Part shown: positions 11,489-24,070 of the stretch, one piece after another
Layout of the letters: each line of letters starts with the position of its first letter
Position numbering within the stretch: the first letter of the stretch is position 1
Assembly (NCBI GenBank): GCA_016271365.2
Contig: JADMNL010000028.1
Location: 98,487,501-98,551,500, forward strand
DNA: 64,000 bases
Origin: Neoceratodus forsteri
Lineage: Eukaryota > Chordata > Ceratodontiformes > Ceratodontidae
Reading direction: 5' to 3'
Program-made: the position numbers and the translations under genes
Notes under the pieces: model-generated
The model's input: the letters and a program-made list of their open reading frames with translations, nothing else
The model's database searches: none
Told to the model about the DNA's origin: nothing

Positions 11489-12350
11489 TTTTTAGTTGTA
11501 ATCACTCCATCAGTCTTCCCAAAAAATGAAAGGAACTAATTAATGCAATCCAACCTTTTTTTTTTTTCAATTTCTTTTTATCCCTCCTGATTGCCCCATC
11601 ATTCCAATCCTTTCGGCTCGCTCATGTCACCCACCCCGACACACTGAGTCTGCCTCTAGAGTGCCCCTGGTGACTCCTACCTTCCTCTCGCCTTCCATGG
11701 AGCACCCTGCACAGCGGGGTCTGCACATGGTTCCTGGACTGGGTGGCTGAAGCTGCCGACATCTAGGACCACCGAGGGTGGTTTCCATTTTCTGTGCTTC
11801 CCATCCATCCCCCTGAGGATGCCAGCTCGGGCAGGAACATGCTGATGCATGCCTGCCAAGTGCCTAACAGTGTCCTCCCCTCCCTGGCTCCCCCCATGCA
11901 GGAGTCACCAGTACCCCACGAGTCGGTGCTTCCACCAGCCCTCGTGGATGTCAGATGCATTAAGCACCCCTGGTAACCCACACCGGAGGAGGAGAGTATC
12001 CGTTGAGATGCTCAGTCCTCCTTCCCCCTGCCGGCCCCCAACAACCCAAGTCCGTACTCGAACCTCGGTCACTGGCGTGATGCGAGGTGTGGCGTCCAGT
12101 GCCTCAACTCTCAGCGCCACCAGGCCGGCTTCCAATCCAATCTTTAACATGGAACTAGAATGTTGGCATAGTCATACGTGACTTTTGCTGTCTATTACAC
12201 CTATCAGAAGCTTCCAGTGTGAGGGCATTAATCTGTGTGCAGTGATTTCTTGTGTATGCGCCACTTGTACTGCCAAGGAGAAGGAGGAGCTTGCCATATT
12301 ATTTCTGACTGGGAGGAAGTGAATTTCTACACCTTGAATGTTTGCACCAC
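11489..12350. repeat. Old dispersed repeat interrupted by a SINE
   Basis: The outer parts 11489-11552 and 12146-12350 align collinearly with 3997-4260. The central 577 bp (11556-12132) are absent from the other copy and correspond to a SINE insertion. The empty-site comparison gives independent support for that insertion. Confidence 0.5.
11556..12132 (-). mobile_element. Long tRNA-derived SINE (copy a)
   Basis: Read on the minus strand from 12132, it begins with a tRNA-like head: A-box-like TGGTGGCGCTGAG and B-box GGTTCGAGTAC, close to the polymerase III consensus. A GC-rich body of about 450 bp follows, then a poly-A tail (T run at 11556-11567 on the plus strand). It is flanked by imperfect duplications CAATCCAACC (11546-11555) and CAATCCAATC (12133-12142). 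The poly-A tail and ~10-14 bp duplications imply L1-type mobilisation. Related copies: 23561-24060 and 40986-41517. Confidence 0.75.
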
Positions 12351-12957
12351 CCCGTTTCCATTTACTGGCAGGGGCACCATTTGGGGGGGCAGGGGAGGCA
12401 GTTGCCCCTTCCTGCATTTCAGGCCATTGTTGTTTTTTTTGTTTTTCAGCACCTGGATCCACCCCCACAGCCCCTTTGACCAGCTGTTGCCCCCCTATTG
12501 AAAGCCGAAATGGCCTCCATGTTCCCTGGTCCCTGCTTCAAAAATGCCCCAACCTGCTCCCTCTCTCTGCTGTCTCCCACCCTAGCTCACAGTTTCCAGT
12601 GCAGTCTCCATGTAAACCAACCCACTCCTTCCATCTTTTCTCTCCCTACCCCATCGTCTGGTCCCAGCCAGCCCATAACAAAACACTGTGCCTCCCTTTC
12701 ACCTCATTCCATCAATTCCCAGCAGTGCCATGTTTTATGCCACCATCAGGGATTATTATTATCACTGTCCCCTCTTCCTATCTGTGGTACCCACCCTGTT
12801 GCAGAATAAATATATCTACCCCCACCTTCCACCTGCAAATGCCCTTCTTTTCCCAAAGTGAACACCCTTTTCCCTTCTCCTGTCTACTGATGCCCACTCA
12901 CCCTATTGCAGCACAACATGAATACCCACTCCCACCTGCTGATTCCCACCCACCCTC
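12351..12957. other. C-rich sequence without recognised gene
   Basis: A long proline/serine-rich frame (12338-13048, plus strand) reflects C-rich composition. It has no signal peptide, domain or codon bias that would support a gene. Confidence 0.4.
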
Positions 12958-13194
12958 TACTAGAAGTAATGAGACCCAGGCACCCACTGACACACAAGCC
13001 ATTGTTCAGGCAGCACAAGCACAGAAATGCTTGAATTACAGGTACTGACAGACTATTTAACAGCTGATTTCCACCCACCCTGTGCTAGAAGTAGTGAGAC
13101 ACAGGCACCCAGTGATGCATAAGCTATTGTTCAGTCCGCACAAACACAGAAATGCCTGAATTAGGTACTTACTGACAGACTATTTGATAAACTT
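12958..13194. repeat. Two-copy tandem repeat, ~126-bp unit
   Basis: Two adjacent units begin CTAGAAGTA(A/G)TGAGAC and share the ATTGTTCAG and ACTGACAGACTATTT blocks in order. Identity is roughly nine bases in ten. It directly precedes the 295-bp-core element and may be part of its flank. Confidence 0.65.
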
Positions 13195-13248
13195 CATCTG
13201 ATAAGCTAAAGATCCTGAACTCATCCAGAGAAGATACAGACAAGCATT

Positions 13249-14405
13249 TGTCAATGCCAAATGTTTGCTTGCTGGTATCAGCATTGGAAATGCAGGAGTT
13301 AGACAGATGCAGAGTAGCAATGGCAGGGAAGTATTGAACTTCACACCAACCCCACCTCCACCCTGCGGAGATGGACAGGCATTGGGATATGAGTTTGGGT
13401 TGTCTCCCATAACGTTCATGCCATTTCACCTCACCCTGTCCTGCAGACACCAACAAGTGTTGAGGTGTGCCTTCAGGTGTTTGGCTTTACAGTCACCGCA
13501 CTCCATAAGGACATATGCTGAAATGGGTGCAGTATAAGAGAATGGGGTGAACTCTGGGGCTGAAGAGTCCAAGGCACAGCTTGATGCTTGTCACTGGCTG
13601 CAGGGTGGGGTGGAATGGCATAAGCATTACAGTCGGCAATCCAAAGACACACCCCTGATGCCTGTCAGTCAGTACAGGGTGGAACGTTATGGTTAGAAAC
13701 CCTAATGCCGAGGGCGTTTGTTGGTATTTGCACTACAAAGTTTCAACATGGCCTTTTTGTGACCCCCGACCTCATGAAAGCATTTGGGACCTCCTCTCAT
13801 AAACAGTGGCACTGTGATTTTGTCAATGTGTCCCGAAATCCGAGTTCCCACAACGACCGTGCCATTGTGCACCAGATGTATGAAAACACAGAGCAGGCAG
13901 GATGTGAAGAATGACAGCTGCACCATTCATAGGGAGGTGTGAAGAGATGGCAATGTTGAAAATCTGTAGTGAAAATATTAAAAATGCTCGAACTTCCGCA
14001 TGTACTTGGAAACTGTGCAATGCATGCACATAACACATTTAGTGGAATTATTTCATCAAATTTTCAACATATGCATTTTGTGACCTCTGCTCATGAAGAC
14101 TGTCACTGATTTTCTTAATCTGTCCCAAACATTGATTTCCCACAGCAACCGTGCTATTCTGCTCCAGATGTTTAAACGCATATCTCGAGCAGGATGTGAA
14201 AAATGACAGCTGTACTGTTCATAAGGAGGTGTGAAAAAATGCCAATGTTGAAAATCTGGAATGGAAATACTACAAATTTGTGAAGTTACGAGGGTGCGTT
14301 AAAACTGCACAACACACATTTGTAACACAGTCATTTTATGGACGTTTGTCACCAAATTTTCAACATAGGTATTTTAGGACCTCTGCTCATGAACAGTCAC
14401 TGAGA
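13249..14405 (+). repeat. 295-bp-core element, copy A, left part
   Basis: 13249-13690 is a unique head whose reverse complement is at 60430-60920, beginning ACAAGCATTTGTCAATGCC. From 13700 on lie tandem units of about 295-300 bp, seen by the recurring blocks ATTTTCAACAT-GCATTTTG and AGGTGTGAAAAAATGCCAA (near 13930 and 14225). Each unit carries both a block and its rough inverse. There is no coding potential. The array stops abruptly at 14405 (GAGATTTT), where a CR1 begins, and resumes in phase at 28946. Confidence 0.75.
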
Positions 14406-14506
14406 TTTTACATACGAACATACTTACAAACATAGGAACATACGAATCTGCCAGCAGAACAGACCAATCAGTCTGTCTAAGTCTGCCCAAGTGTGCAGCT
14501 AGTACC

Positions 14507-16256
14507 CTAAACTGCAGCTGCCCCAGCCTCTTCCCCCTCAGTTCCTCCCCCGCTTGTCCTAGCCCATGTCCCCCTGACTCTTGCTTTATCCCACTCCTTC
14601 TTAAAGCTATTGACTGTCCTACATGTTACCACCCCTTTTGGCAGCGCATTCCAACTAGACATCACCCTCTCAGTGAAGTAGTGCCTCCTCATTTCCCTGT
14701 TGAAATGTCCCCCTTCTAACCTTAGTCCACGCCCCCTCGTCTCTCTTCCACTCCTCAGTTTAAACACCCCCTCGGTGCTAGGTTTAGTTACCTCCTCAGG
14801 TGTTAAAACACTTCAATCATATCCCCCCATCCCTCCTCTCCTCCAGTGTGCACATGCTCAGCTCCTTCAACCAAACTTCATATTCCTTTCCTTCCATACC
14901 CTTTAACATTTTTGTTGCCCTCCTTTGCACCTCCCTCCAGTAACTTTATATCTCACCTCAGGTATGGCCTCCAGTATTGCACACAGTACTCCAGGTGCGA
15001 TCTGACCAATGATCTGTAGAGAGGTAGGATCACATCCCTGTGTCTGGATTATAACCCCTTTGCGATGCACCCCAGCATCCTGTTTGCCTTCACTGCTGCT
15101 CTCCTGCAATGGGCCGAGTTGTTCATGCTCCCAGTTACCAATACACCCCTAGGTCCTTCTCCTCCTCTGTGACCCCCAACCTCACCCTCCCAACCAATAG
15201 TCCCTCTTCTGGTTCTTTGTCCCAAAGTATATCACCTTACGCTTCTTTGCCTTAAATCCTAGCTGCTACTCCACCGATCATGTCTCTAGTTTGGTTATTC
15301 CCCTGTAGTTTTTCCCATCCAACCTCTTCATCCACCACTGCCCCCAATTTGGTATCATCTGCGAACAGACTAACCCTGCTCCCCAGTCCATGTGCTGTAT
15401 CAGAGATGAAGAGCCCAAATAACACCGTACCAGCAGTGACCCTTGTGACACCCCGCTTGTCACTGCTCTGGATGCCGAGAGCTCCCCCCCGCCACCACCC
15501 TCTGCACCCTCCCCTGTAACCAGTTCTCTATCCATTTAGTCAGCTTTTTTTCCCACCCCCACTACCATCAGCTTCCCCCCAGTCTACCATGAGGCACTGC
15601 ATCGAAGGCCTTACTGAAGTCCAAGTACAGGACATGTACCACATGGTCTCTGTCCAACTCCCTTGTCACCCAGTCATAATACTCTACTAGGCTGGTTTGA
15701 CAAGACCTCCCTGAGACAAACCCATGTTGCCGCCCATCTTGGAGGCCATTACTCTCTAGGAATGCCACCAGCCTCTCCTTCAGTATCGCCTCCATAAGCT
15801 TATCCATTACGGACGTGAGACTGACCGGATGATAATTTCCTGGCTCCTCCCTAGGCTAACTCTTGTGTATGGGCACCACATGGGCCACCCTCCAGTCCTG
15901 GAGCACACACCCCCTTTCCCCTTTGCTGAACAGATCTGCCAGTGGATCAGCCAACAGCTCCGCCATCTTCATCAACACCCTGGGGTGGATGCCATCGGGA
16001 CCTGGTGCCTTGTCCACCCTTACTCCCCTCAGCCCCTCTAGCAACCTACTCCTTCTGATCACATTATCTGTCACCTCCTCCCCCCTTTCCCCACCCCCGC
16101 CAGCCCATGCTGGTAGTGGACCATCCCTCTCCTTAGTGAGAATGGAGCAGAAGTACTCATTTAGAATTTCCGCTTGCTCCTCCCCTTTTCCACTCAATCC
16201 CCTTCCCGCTTTATCCTCACAATATGTTCCTTGCACTTCCTTTTTTCCCTCACATA
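14507..16256 (-). pseudogene. CR1 ORF2: reverse transcriptase and C-terminus
   Basis: The minus strand shows the RT entry block KAPGPDGIHPRVLM (about 16000), WRVAHVVPIHKS (about 15860) and HGFVSGRSCQTSLV. Motif A is YLDFSKAFDAVPHG (about 15610), and a frameshifted region follows near 15350 where the ADD box and its downstream block lie. The typical CR1 tail is at 14507-14767 (RREMRRHYFTERV-type block, here FNREMRRHYFTERVMSSWN, followed by LPKGVVTCRTVNSFK). Stops and frameshifts are frequent. It ends upstream at 16257, where the Gypsy element begins. Confidence 0.88.
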
Positions 16257-16260
16257 CCTA
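16257..16260. repeat. Target-site duplication CCTA, left
   Basis: CCTA at 16257-16260 matches CCTA at 22258-22261 on the far side of the Gypsy element. A 4-bp duplication is usual for many Gypsy integrases. Confidence 0.8.
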
Positions 16261-18190
16261 TGAAACCCCTAGGTGGCGCTATCCCAAAGGCTACTACCCC
16301 TGCCTGCTTGGCCAGTAACAGGTTAAAGGGCCTGAGTTCTGAAACGGGTGCTTCCACCCGGAAGTCAGGGTTGGTAGTGGTCAAGCTAACCTGGGCATAG
16401 CCCTCCAGGACACTGCAACCCCCCTCCTTCCCCTCTAGTGGCCTGAACACTGTACAATAATCACTTTCACAATACCCCTGGTACACCACACAAGTACCCA
16501 CACTGTTTGCACTTACCACCAGGGCTGGTTCCTCTGGCTCGACCCTGGGGACCCCCTGTAAAACAAGGTTATGCACAGCAAATAGCAACAGTACAGTACC
16601 TTGAGCACAAACTGGAACCACAGTCAGATTACATGCAGAAAAAGTTAAATCTGATTTATTCAGGGGACTTGAACAAGGGAGGGGCAAAATCAGGTTAATT
16701 AGCTTAAAGGTTATATCAATCAAGCAGTTATGCATGCACTTTGAGTCCCCTCATACAGTCACACCTCTGGGTACCCAGGTGGAGAAGAGATGAGCTAGCC
16801 AGGACTGTTGCCCGGGGTTGGCAGGCATTGCAGCTAGTTGGGGACCTGTGATGGAAAACACAACATGCACAGTACACAATATTTGTAATCTGGAGTCAGA
16901 GGGCTCAGTTCGTAAAGGAAACGAAACAACAAGACAATCAGATGACACACTCAGGTTAAGCTGTAATTGCAGGGAGCTACCCTGGTATTTACTCATGATA
17001 CCCAAGACTGGACACAGGCTGGATGAAAATCGAGACTGCAGGTGGTTGATCTGGAATGCCAGGAGGAGCAGGGCCCACATGAGTCGCAGAGGTGTCATTC
17101 CTGTTCAAGCGTGGAGAAGGGGGCTGATCCCCAGGCAGGTCTCTCGTCGATGGCTTCTCTGTGTAGTGGGTAGTCTGGCTGGTCCAGTCTGGCAAGGCCC
17201 AGACCGCATGCAGACAAATTCAGATGCAGTCTGTTTTGGGCTGGATACAGCTTCCAGCAAGCAGAACATAGTTCACACAGTGGGGAACTAACTCACAACC
17301 CGCTAGCAGCTCATAGCACATTTACATGTACGGGAATTCTACTGTACCAGGCAAAGTGCTCCCAGGTCACAATCGCAAAGTCTCTGCACACACACCAGGA
17401 GCTTAGGAGTAGCTGGAACTCCAGATAGGCCAATCGCATTCAGCAAAATCTTCAGTCTTTTTCAGGTTGAGCCTGGCCCAATTCAGTAGCTTACTTTAGT
17501 CACACAAACTTGGATTTAGTCCAAAATAATTCTCTTCTCTCCCTCTCAGGAGCAGCAGGCAGACATGCAGGCCAAACTCTCAGCCCTTTCACAGTTTTCC
17601 CATGCGAATCCACTCAGGATTGCTGCCCAAAATCCACTTGAACTATTCTCATTTCACTTCCTAGCTCAGAACTAACTGAAAACTGCAAGCAGCCCGGGAA
17701 TTCCCCAAGATCCAAAAGGTTTGGTTGGCTGATTTGGCTGTCAGTCAAAGTAAGAGCTCCCCCTTCAGTTGTAAAAAAAGGCGCACAAAGTTCAAAACTA
17801 CAATTCCTACAGATTTTGACTTCAGGCAGCTCCTGTAGTCCGGCTACATTTTAGGTCCCACCAGTACTGTTTGGTCCAATTTGCAGTCCAGGACCAAGAT
17901 AGTGGAGACAAACAAAACAGTCCTTGCTACAAAGAAAACAGGTTAGACAAACTACATTATCATTATCACTATAAATGATTTTCAGCAAATGGTTACATCT
18001 TTCAACAGAGCTCCGTCTCAGATTACTTAAGCTGCAATTAGGCAGCTCTTAAAGAGACATTACACAGAGGCTATACAGGCTCTGGTAATCACATTTAAAC
18101 TGCTAAAACGCAGGACACCAGCCTGGCAGTGAGCATTTAGGCAAGCTCAAGGAAGACTTTTTGGGAACCCCCATTTGTAGGGGGGTTACA
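16261..18190 (-). repeat. Gypsy 3' LTR (complete)
   Basis: 1930 bp, plus-strand termini TGAAACCCCTAGG (first bases mutated from TGTAAC) and GGGGGGTTACA. A minus-strand AATAAA lies at 16655-16660. A purine-rich tract (GCAGGGAAGGG on the minus strand, about 18191-18201) immediately precedes the LTR in element orientation, as expected for the plus-strand primer. Confidence 0.88.
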
Positions 18191-18674
18191 CCCTTCCCTG
18201 CCTGGGGAAATCTTGGCATCCGCGTCAAGTCTGTATCATCATAACATTGAAAATGCAACATATGCAATACATTTATACCATTAGCATGCTATACAAGTAC
18301 TATCTGAGTCATCAATTGGCATAACTTGTCACTTTACTATACATTTCAATGTACTCCACTATATCATTTCCATTCTGACAATACATTATGCATATTTCAC
18401 GCAGGTATATTGAACGTTACTATCAGAATCATGTAATAACTTCTTGTACTCTAAACAATGCAAGAGGGGGCCCTTCCCTATCAACTAACTTGGGGCTGGA
18501 TGGGGCAGGGGCACCATGGTGAAAGGGCAGAACAAGTAACCTGGAATGGGCCATCAAGCTCAATTTAGGCAGTGAGCTCTGAGAGACATAAACACCTTTG
18601 TGGACTACATTGAGAGGCAAATCCACTGGCCTCCCAGGGGAATCGTAACTGAAGCGCACCACTGGCTTGACTGC

Positions 18675-20650
18675 TCAGCCGGTCTTTCTGAGGTGAACAA
18701 ACACAGTCTCTGTACTTTCAGCAATGGTCTTGGAGCTTTCATCACTTGTGAGGGGTGCCTCTGCATGAAGGGGAATGTCTAAGCTGGGAGCACTGTCAGC
18801 CCCTTGCTCTGTAGTCTCTGTTTCTACAACACTTGGCTCATTTTGAAGACACTCTGGCCCTAAAGGGGGGGTTGTCAGCACTCTCATGGTGTTCCTCAAT
18901 TCTCGCATGTCACCAGAAAGACTCATACCATCAGCCTCTGTTTCATGCAAATCATAAAGTTCCACAGTACACAAAGACTCAGCATCCTCAGACGTGATAC
19001 TTTGCACTTCACCTTCAGGGAGCATTGGCTCCAAGGATGATGCCGAGGCGTTAGGCAGTCCAGAAGGCCCAGCTTCATCCCCCTAATTCAACATAGGATT
19101 TCCATGAAACAACTGACTCAGTTCATATGAAGGGTAATAGGCATTATCACACTCACTGTCATCCAAGTTAGACTGGCAGTCACTATCATTCTGGGCCTGC
19201 TGCGGGGGTAGTCTTAAATCAGCAACCACGGGGGCAGGCTGACTCTGTTTCTTTCTTGCAGCAGCACGAGTCACTGGTCTAGGGGAATCAATCTCGGCAG
19301 GTTCAGCCTCAATTATAACTTGACCAATAGGTAGCAAGTGGTTACGGTGCATGGTCTTGACAGCTTTGGAGTTATTCCATGGACACACTTTGTACACTGG
19401 CAAATCATCCAACTTTCCAACTATGACAAGGGGAAGATGGTGCCATTGATTAGCAATTTTGTGTTTACCATGCAATCCTAAATTTTGCAACAACACACGG
19501 TCTCCAGGCCTAAGCTCTTGAGCCTTTACTTTTGTATCATGTCTCTCTTTGTTGGCTAGATTCTTTTAGCGGCCATTGTCTGGGCCAGTTGATAGGCATG
19601 GTTCAATTGAGCTTTCAGTTTTGTACATATTGCAGGTAATCTTCAGCTCAGAACCCATCAGGAGAAACCCCAAAACAGAAATCAACAGGCAGCCGGGCCT
19701 CTCTCCTGAACATGAGGCGGTAGGGAGAGAACACGGTAGCATCATTCTTCATGCAATTATATGCGTGTACCAAAGTGCTAATCTGCTGGCTCCATTTAGG
19801 CTTATCTTTTGGGTGGAAGGTGCCTAGCATGTCTAGAAGGGTGCGGTTAAAGCGTTCTGTTGAGGATCCCCCTGCGGGTGATAAGGGGTGGTTCTTAACT
19901 TTCGCACCCCCCCTATAGAGAGAGCATTTCTTTGATTAACCAACTCTCAAAGTCCTGGCCCTGATCAGAGTGAATTTGCTGGGGGGCCCCATAGTGGATG
20001 AAGAAATTTTCCATTAGCACCTTGGCCACGGTAGATACTTTTTGATCTTGGGTAGGAAAAGCTTGTGCATACTGTGTGAAATGGTTCGTAACCACTAACA
20101 CATTACCAATGTTTCACTGATCAGGCTCTAAACTCAAGAAGTCTCTGCTGACTAGTTCCATTGGGGTGCTGCTAGTAATGTTGACAAGGGGGGCATCCCT
20201 CTGAGGCAGAACTTTTCTCTGCAGGCAGCAAGTACAAGTCCTTACATGGTGCTCAACATTGGCCACCATCTTGGGCCAGTAGAATCGAGATCGTACTAGG
20301 TCAAGGGTCCGGTCGATACTGAGGTGACCCATATGATTGTGGAGGGACCAAATCTTTGAAGGCTGTGGGCAGGACCAATTGTTGCTTGTCTATTTGGCCA
20401 CCCTAATCTACTGTCTCTCTATACAACAACTGATTAAGCAGCTTCAACCTGGGGCCTTCTTCAAACAATAAATTGGTTCGCATATCAGAGGAACGCAACA
20501 TGGACACATCTTTCCTTGCACGAAGGGCGTCAAGTGCTGGCTGAATCATAGGATCTCGGGATTGAGCCCATTGAATGCTGTCATCGTCAAACTGAGGTAG
20601 TGCACTAATATCTAGAGCAGAAAAGTGACATTTGTTCATTTCTATCAAAC
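18675..20650 (-). pseudogene. Gypsy pol remnant: integrase (broken)
   Basis: In element orientation, 20640-20403 encodes the linker after RNase H (IQWAQSRDPMIQPALDALRA). The integrase zinc-binding HHCC region follows at 20332-20114 (GHLSIDRTLDLVRSRFYWP, then CTCCLQRK). The catalytic core runs over about 20130-19830, with the first aspartate in SRDFLSL and the second in IHSDQGQDFES; the glutamate region is frame-disrupted near 19850. A C-terminal block lies at 19830-19083 (FHPKDKPKWSQQISTLVHAY, later DLPVYKVCPW). Stops fall near 20110, 19910 and 19640. The protein would insert cDNA into host DNA. The low-coordinate part (19034-18675) is acidic and serine-rich and may be the pol tail. Confidence 0.87.
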
Positions 20651-20655
20651 TTTTG

Positions 20656-22257
20656 GCACAAACTGGAACCACAGTCAGATTACATGCAGAAAAAGTTAGA
20701 TCTGATTTATTCAGGGGACTTGAACAAGGGAGGGGCAAAATCAGGTTAATTAGCTTAAAGGTTAGGTCAATCAAGCAGTTATGAGTGCGCTTTGAGTCCC
20801 CTCATACAGTCACACCTCTGGGTACCCAGGTGGAGAAGAGATGGGCTAGCCAGGACTGCTGCCCGGGGTTGGCCGGCGTGACAGCTGGTTGGGGACCTGT
20901 GATGGAAAACACAACATGCACAGTACACAATATTTGTAATCTGGAGCCAGAGGGCTCAGTTTGTAAAGGAAATGAAACAACAAGACAATCAGATGACACA
21001 CTCAGATTAAGCTGTTATTGCAGGGAGCTACCCTGGTATTTACTCACGATACCCAAGACTGGACACAGGCTGGATGAAAATCAAGGCTGCAGGTGGTTGA
21101 TCTGGAATGCGAAGAGAAGCAGGGCACACACGAGTCGCAGAGGCGTTGTTCCTGTTCAAGCGTGGAGCAGGGGGCTGATCCCTAGGCAGGTCTCTCATCA
21201 ATGGCTTCTCTGTGCAGTGGGTAGTCTGGCTGGGCCAGTCTGGCAAGGCCCAGACCGCATGGAGACAAATTCGGATGCAGTCCGTTTTGGGCTGGATATA
21301 GCTTCCAGCAAGCAGAAAACAGTTCACACAGTGGGGAACTAACTCACAACCCACTAGCAGCTCATAGCACATTTACATGTATGGGAATTCTACTGTACCA
21401 GACAAAGCGCTCCCAGGTCACAATTGCAAAGTCTCTGCACACACTGGGAGCTTAGGGGTAGCTGGAACTCCTGACAGGCCAATTGCATTCAGCAAAATCT
21501 TCGGTCTTCTTCAGGTTGAGCCTGGCCCAATTCAGTAGCTTACTTTAGTCACACAAACTTGGATTTAATCCAAAATAATTCTCTTTTCTCCCTCTCAGGA
21601 GCAGCAGGCAGACATGCAGGCCAAACTCTCAGCACTTTCAGTGTTCCCATGCAAATCCACTCAGGATTGCTTCCCAAAATCCACTTGAGCTCTTCGCATT
21701 TCACTTCCCAGCTCAGAACTAACTGAAAACTGCAAGCAGCCCGGGACTTCCCCAAGATCCAAAAGGTTTGGTGGCTGATTTGGCTGTCAGTCAAAGCAAG
21801 AGCTCCCCCTTCAGTTGCAAAAAAAGGAGCAAAAAGTTTGAAACTACAATTCCTACAGATTTTGACTTCAGACAGCTCCTGTAGTCCGGCTACATTTTAG
21901 GTCCCATCAGTACTGTTTGGTCCAATTTGCTGTCCAGGACCAAGATAGTGGAGACAAACAAAACAGTCCTTGCTACAAAGAAAGCAGGTTAGACAAACTA
22001 CATTATCATTATCACTCTAAATAATTTTCAGCAAATAGTTACATCTTTCAACAGAGCTCCCTCTCAGATTACCTAAAGTGCAATTAGGCAGTCCTTAAAG
22101 AGATTAGGCAGTCCTTAAAGAGACAGTACACAGAGGCCATACAAGCTCTGGTAATCACATTTAAACTGCTAAAACACAGGACACCAGCCTGGCAGTGAGC
22201 ATTTAGGCAAGCTCAGGGAAGGCTTTTTGGGAACCCCCATTTGCAGTGGGGGTAACA
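20656..22257 (-). repeat. Gypsy 5' LTR, truncated
   Basis: Homologous to 16605-18190 with scattered substitutions and a small direct duplication near 22080-22115 (AGGCAGTCCTTAAAGAGA repeated). The 344 bp that should end the LTR at its internal side are missing. AATAAA is retained at 20706-20711 (minus strand). Confidence 0.87.
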
Positions 22258-22261
22258 CCTA

Positions 22262-23280
22262 AAAAGTCCTTTTCCCTTCCTTTTATGCCCTGTGCTAACC
22301 TTAATTCCCTAAAGGCCTTAGCTTTTTTCACCCTCCTGGCCACCTCCCTTAGCCAACTCCCGTAAGCCTCCTTATCCTCTCCCTTCCCTGTTCTCCTGTA
22401 CTTCTGATATGCAGCCCTCTTTGCCCTCACCCCTTGCATCAATTCCTTGTTCAGCCAGAATGGTTTCTTGGCTCTGCTCTTCTTACTCCTGGCCCTGGTG
22501 CAGGCTACTGTGGCCTCTGTTAGCCCAGTGTTTATGACTCCCCACTTTTGTTCTGCATCCATCCCCAGCCTTATATCCTGGAGTCTCCCTTACAATATTG
22601 CTCACATCCTCCCAAAGTCCACCCTACTAATGTCCACCACCTTAGTGCTTGAGTCTCCTGTCTCCCTGCCCAGCGCGAGAACGAGCCACAGTTTGGTGGT
22701 CACTACTCACTAGTGGGTCGTCCACCTTTACCTCCCTCACCACTTCCCCATTTGCCAGTACTAGGTCCAGAGAAGTGTAGGCCCACTTACCAATTGCGTC
22801 AGAAGGCCATCCTGGAATGCATCAAGGAGCACCTGCTCCCTGGTACTGTTGGTGGCCGGGGTGCCCCAGTCAACCCCTGGTAGGTTAAAATCCCCCATTA
22901 TCACCACACTCCCCCTCCTCCACACCCTTCTTATCTGCCCTGCCAACTCCGTATCCAGTTCCCCGGATTGCGCTGGTGGTCTGTACACCACTCCCAGCCT
23001 CAGCTTTCTGCCCTTGGAGTTCAGGAGCTGCACCCAAAGCACCTCTGTCCTCTTCTCTTCTCTTCTGTTCTCTTCTCCCATGTCCCTTATGCATTTGATC
23101 CCTTCCCTCACATAGAGTGCAACCCCCCTTCCAACCCCCGGTCTCTCCTTTATGTCCCGGGATTGTCAAGTCTCAGTCATGGTACTCTGTGGCCCAAGTC
23201 TCTGTCACTGCTGCAGTGTCCACCTTCCCCTCCGAAAGGAGCACCTGAAGCTCTGAAATTTTGTTCCCCAGGCTTCTTGT
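22262..23280 (-). pseudogene. CR1 ORF2: endonuclease and linker
   Basis: The minus strand resumes the CR1 frame interrupted by the Gypsy element. The linker at 22562-22262 (KKPFWLNKELMQGVRAKRAA) precedes the RT in the protein. Upstream, the AP-endonuclease-like domain at 23170-22761 shows LGVVYRPP and the catalytic-type GDFNLPGVDWG. An intact enzyme nicks target DNA to prime reverse transcription. Stops and at least two frameshifts are present. Confidence 0.87.
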
Positions 23281-23560
23281 GTTGAGAGAGACCACCTTCC
23301 AACCCGTACCCCTCCTTCGTTTACTCTTCTCCTTGGCCTATGTCCCTCCACCCGGTAGTCTGCACCCTTTCTCCTCCTTATTCTTACCGGGTGGTGGTGC
23401 CATCTGTATTACACTCAGACCACTCTGCCCACCCCCTACCAGAGTTAATACACCTCCACCTTTACCTATATCTAGGAGGGTGAGCTCATTAGGCTCCCCT
23501 GTCCGGACCTATCTACCAACCTCAGTCTTTTGCCCCCCCACTAGTTTAAATCCACCTTAG

Positions 23561-24060
23561 TTTTTTTATCATGTCACTATTTCTTCTCTAGCGGAGTGGG
23601 TTCCAGTGACCTCCGGCTGCTGGCTCCCACACCACTGGACCAGGTTGTGCGCATGAGAGAAACTCGCCTTTCACACGGGGTTGGCCGTATCCTTGGGGGT
23701 GCGCTGCTCTTGTGTCCGGAGTTGCAGGGCACAGCCATCAGCCAGCAAGATCACCCTACTATTTTCCACCTCCATTTTCTCCCCGGGAGCCGGACGTGCA
23801 ATGGCGTCAAAGGCACATAGTGCCACCGCACTTCCCTTCCTCTCAAGCATGCAACTGCAGTGCAGCCGGCCTCTGCCAGCCACTGCTGCTGCGCTATGCC
23901 ATACACCTACCTACCCCAGAGGAAGGAGAGCAGTTGTGGGATGCTCAATCCTTCCTCTCACCAGCCAGCCCACTGTGGCCCGAGTCTATTCCCAAACCTG
24001 GGTCGCCGACATGGTGCGAGGCGTGGCGTCCAGCGCCTCAACCCTCAGTGCCACTGGGCC
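23561..24060 (-). mobile_element. Long tRNA-derived SINE (copy b)
   Basis: A 500-bp insertion flanked by a perfect 14-bp duplication TAAATCCACCTTAG (23547-23560 and 24061-24074). On the minus strand it starts GGCCCAGTGGCACTGAGGGT, a tRNA-like A-box region, and ends in a poly-A tail (T run at 23561-23567). Body sequence matches copy a over the head (GGACGCCAC and CCTCGCA blocks). It splits the CR1 between ORF1 and ORF2. Confidence 0.88.
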
Positions 24061-24070
24061 TAAATCCACC

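Larger units (their letters stand above)
16261..22257 (-). mobile_element. Gypsy-like LTR retrotransposon with large internal deletion
   Basis: Two related LTRs (16261-18190 and 20656-22257) flank about 2.5 kb encoding only the end of pol on the minus strand. The target duplication is CCTA. The 5' LTR (high coordinates) lacks the last ~344 bp seen in the 3' LTR. Primer-binding site, gag, protease, RT and most of RNase H are gone, so one deletion joins LTR sequence directly to the RNase H/integrase linker at about 20655. It is inserted in CR1 ORF2. The copy cannot be autonomous. Confidence 0.9.

Noticed and set aside
12338..13048. 236-codon proline/serine-rich frame
   Set aside because: Low-complexity C-rich sequence. 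No domain, and it overlaps a tandem duplication.
18191..20655. Endogenous retrovirus envelope
   Set aside because: Only RNase H-linker and integrase sequence plus an acidic tail is present. No envelope-type signal, cleavage site or transmembrane segment seen.
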